Source: Arenibacter sp965652575 (GTDB lineage Bacteria > Bacteroidota > Bacteroidia > Flavobacteriales > Flavobacteriaceae). From it: a DNA stretch of 8,670 nt. The notes beneath the pieces are model-generated. The model ran no database searches. It saw only the letters and a list, made by a program, of their open reading frames with translations, and was not told the DNA's origin. The translations under genes and the position numbers were made by a program. Below are positions 6,843-8,670 of the stretch, piece by piece. The stretch lies in the NCBI GenBank assembly GCA_965652575.1, contig CBFGWQ010000162.1, positions 1 through 8,670 on the forward strand, written 5' to 3'. Every line of letters starts with the position of its first letter. Position 1 is the stretch's first letter.

Positions 6843-7574
6843 ATGATAAAAGCAATAATTTTTGATCTTGATGGAACCCTGGTACATACCGAAATATTAA
6901 AAGCGGAATCCTATGCCCGGGCCATTCAGATCTTGACCAAGGGGTCGGTATCACGAAAAATGGTCATGGACAGTTTCGGAAAGTATGTGGGGCTTGCCAG
7001 GTCCGGGGTTGTGAACGGACTTTTTGAAGAATATAAAAAACCATTATCCGAACATATGGATGGTCTTCATCCGGAAACCGTAAAAAGGGGAATTATTGCG
7101 GAGAGACTGGCCATATACCATGAAATGCTGAACGATAAGGATCTCTTATCCGGTCATTTTTGTAAATACAACCTTGAGCTGTTACACAGGGTCCACGCGG
7201 ATAATTATCGAACGGTAGTGGCCACCATGTCGCATCGCCCAGAGGCTGAAAAGGTCATCCAGGCCATGGGAATCCGTGAGAAATTGGATGTTGTCCTTAC
7301 CAGTGGGGATATTGTACAGGGAAAGCCACATCCGGAGATATACCTTAAAGTGAAAGAGTTCCTCAAAATGGAATCCAATGAATGTTTGGTTATTGAAGAT
7401 TCGGTCCATGGAATTAAGGCCGGACTTGCCGCAGGCATGCACGTCTTTGCCGTGACCAACCACATTACCAGGGATGGGGTACATTCCGCGAATATACTTG
7501 CCCCTTCCTTTATAGTGGACCATCCTAAGGAACTTATTGCTATGGTTTACCGTTTTTTAGAGGAAAATAAATAG
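6843..7574 (+). CDS. HAD-superfamily hydrolase, beta-phosphoglucomutase/phosphatase-like
   Basis: A 243-residue cytoplasmic HAD enzyme with all four catalytic motifs. Motif I is FDLDGTL, with nucleophile Asp8 and acid/base Asp10. Motif II is VVATMS, with Thr128. Motif III is Lys161 in GKPHPEIY. Motif IV is Glu185-Asp186 in VIEDSVHGIKAG. The helical insert between motif I and II (about residues 17-100) is a C1 cap, as in the beta-phosphoglucomutase / phosphoglycolate phosphatase branch. The motif IV wording EDSxxGIxAGxxAGM is typical of that branch. Substrate is likely a small phosphorylated metabolite but cannot be named. It starts 21 nt after the lipoprotein gene, so it is probably in the same transcript, though a functional link to uptake is not shown. 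No clear hairpin terminator follows. Confidence 0.9.
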   Translation: MIKAIIFDLDGTLVHTEILKAESYARAIQILTKGSVSRKMVMDSFGKYVGLARSGVVNGLFEEYKKPLSEHMDGLHPETVKRGIIAERLAIYHEMLNDKDLLSGHFCKYNLELLHRVHADNYRTVVATMSHRPEAEKVIQAMGIREKLDVVLTSGDIVQGKPHPEIYLKVKEFLKMESNECLVIEDSVHGIKAGLAAGMHVFAVTNHITRDGVHSANILAPSFIVDHPKELIAMVYRFLEENK

Positions 7575-7760
7575 GGAATCCGTTGCCGGTTTGGTAAGAT
7601 GGTCAAGGCCTAATGATCTGGCCAACAAGGTTTATGATCGGAGGAAGTTTTTTTGGATTTCTTGGGTGGAATGTAGTTTAAGCTGTTTCCAAACGATGTG
7701 CAAACAATGGGGTTTTATCGTTCATTTGTTGCATTTTCTTTATTTTTTTTGTGAATTAAA

Positions 7761-7792
7761 TTGCGCAGTAATTAATGATAATCGTATATTTG
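7761..7792 (+). promoter_or_regulatory. Promoter of the tRNA-Arg gene
   Basis: TTG (7761-7763), a 21-nt spacer, then TATATTTG (7785-7792), an exact match to the Bacteroidota -7 consensus TAnnTTTG. Transcription would begin near 7799, giving a short leader of about 30 nt before the mature tRNA at 7830. The remainder of the 7575-7829 spacer shows no gene or clear structure. Confidence 0.8.
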
Positions 7793-7829
7793 CAGCCGCT
7801 AAAGATAAAACCTATCGCAATTAGCGAAT

Positions 7830-7903
7830 GGTCGCGTAGCTCAGCTGGATAGAGCATCTGCCTTCTAAGCAGACGGTCACACGTTCGAATCGTGTCGCGA
7901 TCA
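7830..7903 (+). tRNA. tRNA-Arg (anticodon TCT)
   Basis: A full cloverleaf of 74 nt. Acceptor stem GGTCGCG (7830-7836) pairs with CGCGATC (7896-7902) with one G-U pair. D stem is GCTC/GAGC (7839-7842, 7852-7855). Anticodon stem is TCTGC/GCAGA (7857-7861, 7869-7873) with loop CTTCTAA, giving anticodon TCT at 7864-7866, which reads AGA (Arg). Variable loop is CGGTC. T stem is ACACG/CGTGT with loop TTCGAAT. Discriminator is A7903; CCA is not encoded. Its 3' end is copied at 8140-8157, marking it as an integration target. Confidence 0.96.
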
Positions 7904-7905
7904 CA
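7888..7905 (+). repeat. tRNA-side attachment-site repeat (att core)
   Basis: The 18 bases AATCGTGTCGCGATCACA cover the end of the T loop, the T-stem and acceptor 3' strands, the discriminator A and two following bases. They recur exactly at 8140-8157 in the same orientation; the flanking bases differ on both sides. A duplicated tRNA 3' end is the usual mark of tyrosine-recombinase integration, which restores the tRNA. Confidence 0.8.
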
Positions 7906-7910
7906 TCAAT

Positions 7911-7943
7911 AACCCTCGTATTTACGGGGGTTTTATTGTTTTT
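7911..7943 (+). terminator. Rho-independent terminator after tRNA-Arg
   Basis: The stem AACCCTCGT (7911-7919) pairs with ACGGGGGTT (7924-7932) with one G-U pair around a 4-nt loop. It is followed by TTATTGTTTTT, a T-rich tail. It lies 8 nt after the tRNA 3' end and ends the tRNA transcript. Confidence 0.8.
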
Positions 7944-8005
7944 ATACCCTTTGCACCGTATTTTTCATAACATTTATAAGCTTAAAATGTTGTTTTATTG
8001 GGTAC

Positions 8006-8041
8006 TTTTCGGACTATGTTTTCCGAAATTTTTCCGAAATT
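8006..8041. repeat. Paired 11-bp direct repeats with an inverted half-site, upstream of the recombinase remnant
   Basis: TTTCCGAAATT occurs twice back to back (8020-8030 and 8031-8041). TTTCGGA (8007-8013) is the inverted form of the TCCGAAA at 8022-8028 and 8033-8039. The repeats end right before the ATG of the recombinase remnant. They could be recombinase arm-type or repressor sites of the lost element; this is inference from position. Confidence 0.4.
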
Positions 8042-8137
8042 ATGACAACGGCCAAGATAGTACTGGACGAGACCAGGAAGACGAAAAAGGGCTATCCTAT
8101 AAAGATTGTCCCTATAACGTCAAAAAGAAGCTTATAG
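8042..8137 (+). pseudogene. N-terminal remnant of a tyrosine recombinase / integrase
   Basis: An ATG at 8042 opens 31 codons, MTTAKIVLDETRKTKKGYPIKI followed by VPITSKRSL, ending at TAG (8135-8137). This resembles the very N-terminal arm-DNA-binding segment of Bacteroidota tyrosine recombinases (a pattern like AKIVLDxRRxKKxGxYPIKLRVT). A complete enzyme has roughly 400 residues, so the core-binding and catalytic domains are gone. The reading frame breaks two bases before the second 18-bp copy of the tRNA end, so the deletion endpoint is at or near the attachment repeat. Lying just downstream of a tRNA, between the two repeat copies, it fits the integrase of the element that used this site. 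The match is short, so the identification rests on both sequence and context. Confidence 0.7.
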
Positions 8138-8139
8138 CT

Positions 8140-8157
8140 AATCGTGTCGCGATCACA
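8140..8157 (+). repeat. Distal attachment-site repeat (copy of the tRNA-Arg 3' end)
   Basis: An exact 18-bp copy of 7888-7905 (AATCGTGTCGCGATCACA), same orientation, 252 bp away. It lacks the rest of the tRNA, so it is the displaced distal att copy. The span between the copies, 7906-8139, holds only the tRNA terminator, the small 11-bp repeats and the recombinase remnant. Confidence 0.78.
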
Positions 8158-8294
8158 AAAACACATATCAAAGTGCATTGCCAATTACAATGGTTTAAGA
8201 CCACATGCCAGCTGTGATTAAATGACTCCCGATCAAGCCCATTCGGTAACGACCAAACTTAAAAAACGATGGAAAAACTATCAAAATTACAACA

Positions 8295-8326
8295 ATCCTA
8301 AAATGACTGTAAAGTCATTTTAGGAT
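8295..8326. repeat. Perfect 14-bp hairpin with GTAA loop
   Basis: ATCCTAAAATGACT (8295-8308) and AGTCATTTTAGGAT (8313-8326) are exact complements around the 4-nt loop GTAA, which as plus-strand RNA is a GNRA-type tetraloop. No T run follows on either strand, so it is not a standard intrinsic terminator. It could be a structured RNA element, a protein-binding palindrome or the relic of a small repeat element. Confidence 0.7.
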
Positions 8327-8404
8327 CAAGAAAAAGAGTTGTATAATTATATCAGGATTTATTTAATAATAAACTGTATAGTTATTTTAGGGCGGGTCAC
8401 AGTC

Positions 8405-8432
8405 ATCTATGGACCATTTATGGTCCATAGAT
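8405..8432. repeat. 13-bp inverted repeat at the left edge of the tandem array
   Basis: ATCTATGGACCAT (8405-8417) pairs perfectly with ATGGTCCATAGAT (8420-8432) around TT. The right arm runs into the first 11-bp unit, and the left arm holds an inverted partial unit (ATCTATGG). So the array is bounded by a mirror copy of its own sequence. Confidence 0.8.
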
Positions 8433-8587
8433 ACTCCATAGATACTCCATAGATACTCCATAGATACTCCATAGATACTCCATAGATACTCCATAGATAC
8501 TCCATAGATACTCCATAGATACTCCATAGATACTCCATAGATACTCCATAGATACTCCATAGATACTCCATAGATACTCCATAGATA
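8425..8587. repeat. 11-bp tandem repeat array, 14.8 copies
   Basis: The unit CCATAGATACT is repeated without a single mismatch: 14 full copies starting at 8425, 8436 and so on to 8568, plus the first 9 bases of a fifteenth (8579-8587). Total length is 163 bp. The period is close to one turn of B-DNA, so every copy would present the same face of the helix. Perfect identity suggests recent expansion or active homogenisation. On the minus strand the array is open in all three frames and encodes the same 11-residue cycle (YGVSMEYLWSI), but there is no supported gene around it. Confidence 0.93.
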
Positions 8588-8670
8588 GGCCGTATATGCA
8601 AATAGGAAAAAAAACAGGCTGGATCCACCCCTTTTTGGCGCGCTAAAATAGCTCCGTTCCAAGGCACTTT

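Larger units (their letters stand above)
8158..8670. other. Gene-free right end of the window
   Basis: I find no credible coding sequence from the distal attachment copy to the window edge. The stretch holds a perfect hairpin (8295-8326), a 13-bp dyad (8405-8432) and an 11-bp tandem array (8425-8587). 8158-8294 and 8588-8670 show nothing I can name. The minus strand is open through the array in all frames, but only because of the repeat itself. Confidence 0.6.

Noticed and set aside
7597..7630. Possible terminator after the HAD gene using GGCC inverted words
   Set aside because: Only about 4 bp of pairing and no T run directly after it.
7591..7824. 77-codon plus-strand frame between the HAD gene and the tRNA
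   Set aside because: It spans the tRNA promoter and has no recognisable features.
7936..8217. 93-codon plus-strand frame after the tRNA
   Set aside because: It starts inside the tRNA terminator tail, runs out of frame through the recombinase remnant and crosses the distal att copy; composition is not protein-like.
8425..8587. CRISPR array
   Set aside because: The units are contiguous 11-mers without spacers, and no cas gene is present.
8387..8667. Two minus-strand reading frames of 86-91 codons across the tandem array
   Set aside because: They are open only because the 11-bp unit has no stop in any minus frame; the flanking peptides show no signal peptide or domain, and the two frames overlap one another.

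Overview
The window looks like chromosome from a flavobacterium (Bacteroidota, family Flavobacteriaceae, probably marine). The evidence is a TonB-dependent receptor with an N-terminal carboxypeptidase-regulatory-like domain, a DUF4249-type lipoprotein, an ECF sigma / anti-sigma / DUF4097-type cluster, AT-rich leaders without Shine-Dalgarno sequences, and a TAnnTTTG-type -7 promoter element in front of the tRNA gene. The genus cannot be fixed from the sequence.

Layout. 1-227: intergenic, with GC-rich dyads, one followed by a T run. 228-3122 (minus strand): a compact four-gene unit in transcription order ECF sigma factor (TTG start), one-TM anti-sigma-like protein, secreted DUF4097-like beta-repeat protein, small outer-membrane beta-barrel. 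The first three overlap (1 nt, then up to 26 nt). 3123-3602: 480-bp divergent intergenic region with a second GC-rich dyad cluster and a candidate plus-strand promoter. 3603-7574 (plus strand): TonB-dependent receptor, DUF4249-like lipoprotein and a HAD phosphatase/phosphomutase, with gaps of 6 and 21 nt. 7575-7829: spacer holding a very good tRNA promoter. 7830-7903: tRNA-Arg(TCT), followed by a hairpin terminator.

The right end is the accessory part. An 18-bp stretch made of the tRNA 3' end plus CA is repeated exactly 252 bp downstream. Between the copies lies a 31-codon N-terminal remnant of a tyrosine recombinase. This is the footprint of an element that integrated at the tRNA and was later almost entirely lost. 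Beyond it are a perfect 14-bp hairpin with a GTAA loop, a 13-bp dyad, and a perfectly homogeneous tandem array of an 11-bp unit (14.8 copies). No gene is convincing after 8137.

How the genes may work together: the minus-strand unit reads as an envelope-sensing regulon (sigma, membrane-bound antagonist, periplasmic or surface protein, outer-membrane protein). The divergent receptor/lipoprotein pair reads as an outer-membrane uptake module for an unknown substrate. Whether the sigma factor controls the receptor is not shown by the sequence. The receptor has no visible N-terminal signalling domain and the anti-sigma is not recognisably FecR-like, so a classical FecIRA circuit is unlikely. The best candidates for something unusual are the 11-bp array and the tRNA-linked integration scar; no complete new system can be demonstrated here.
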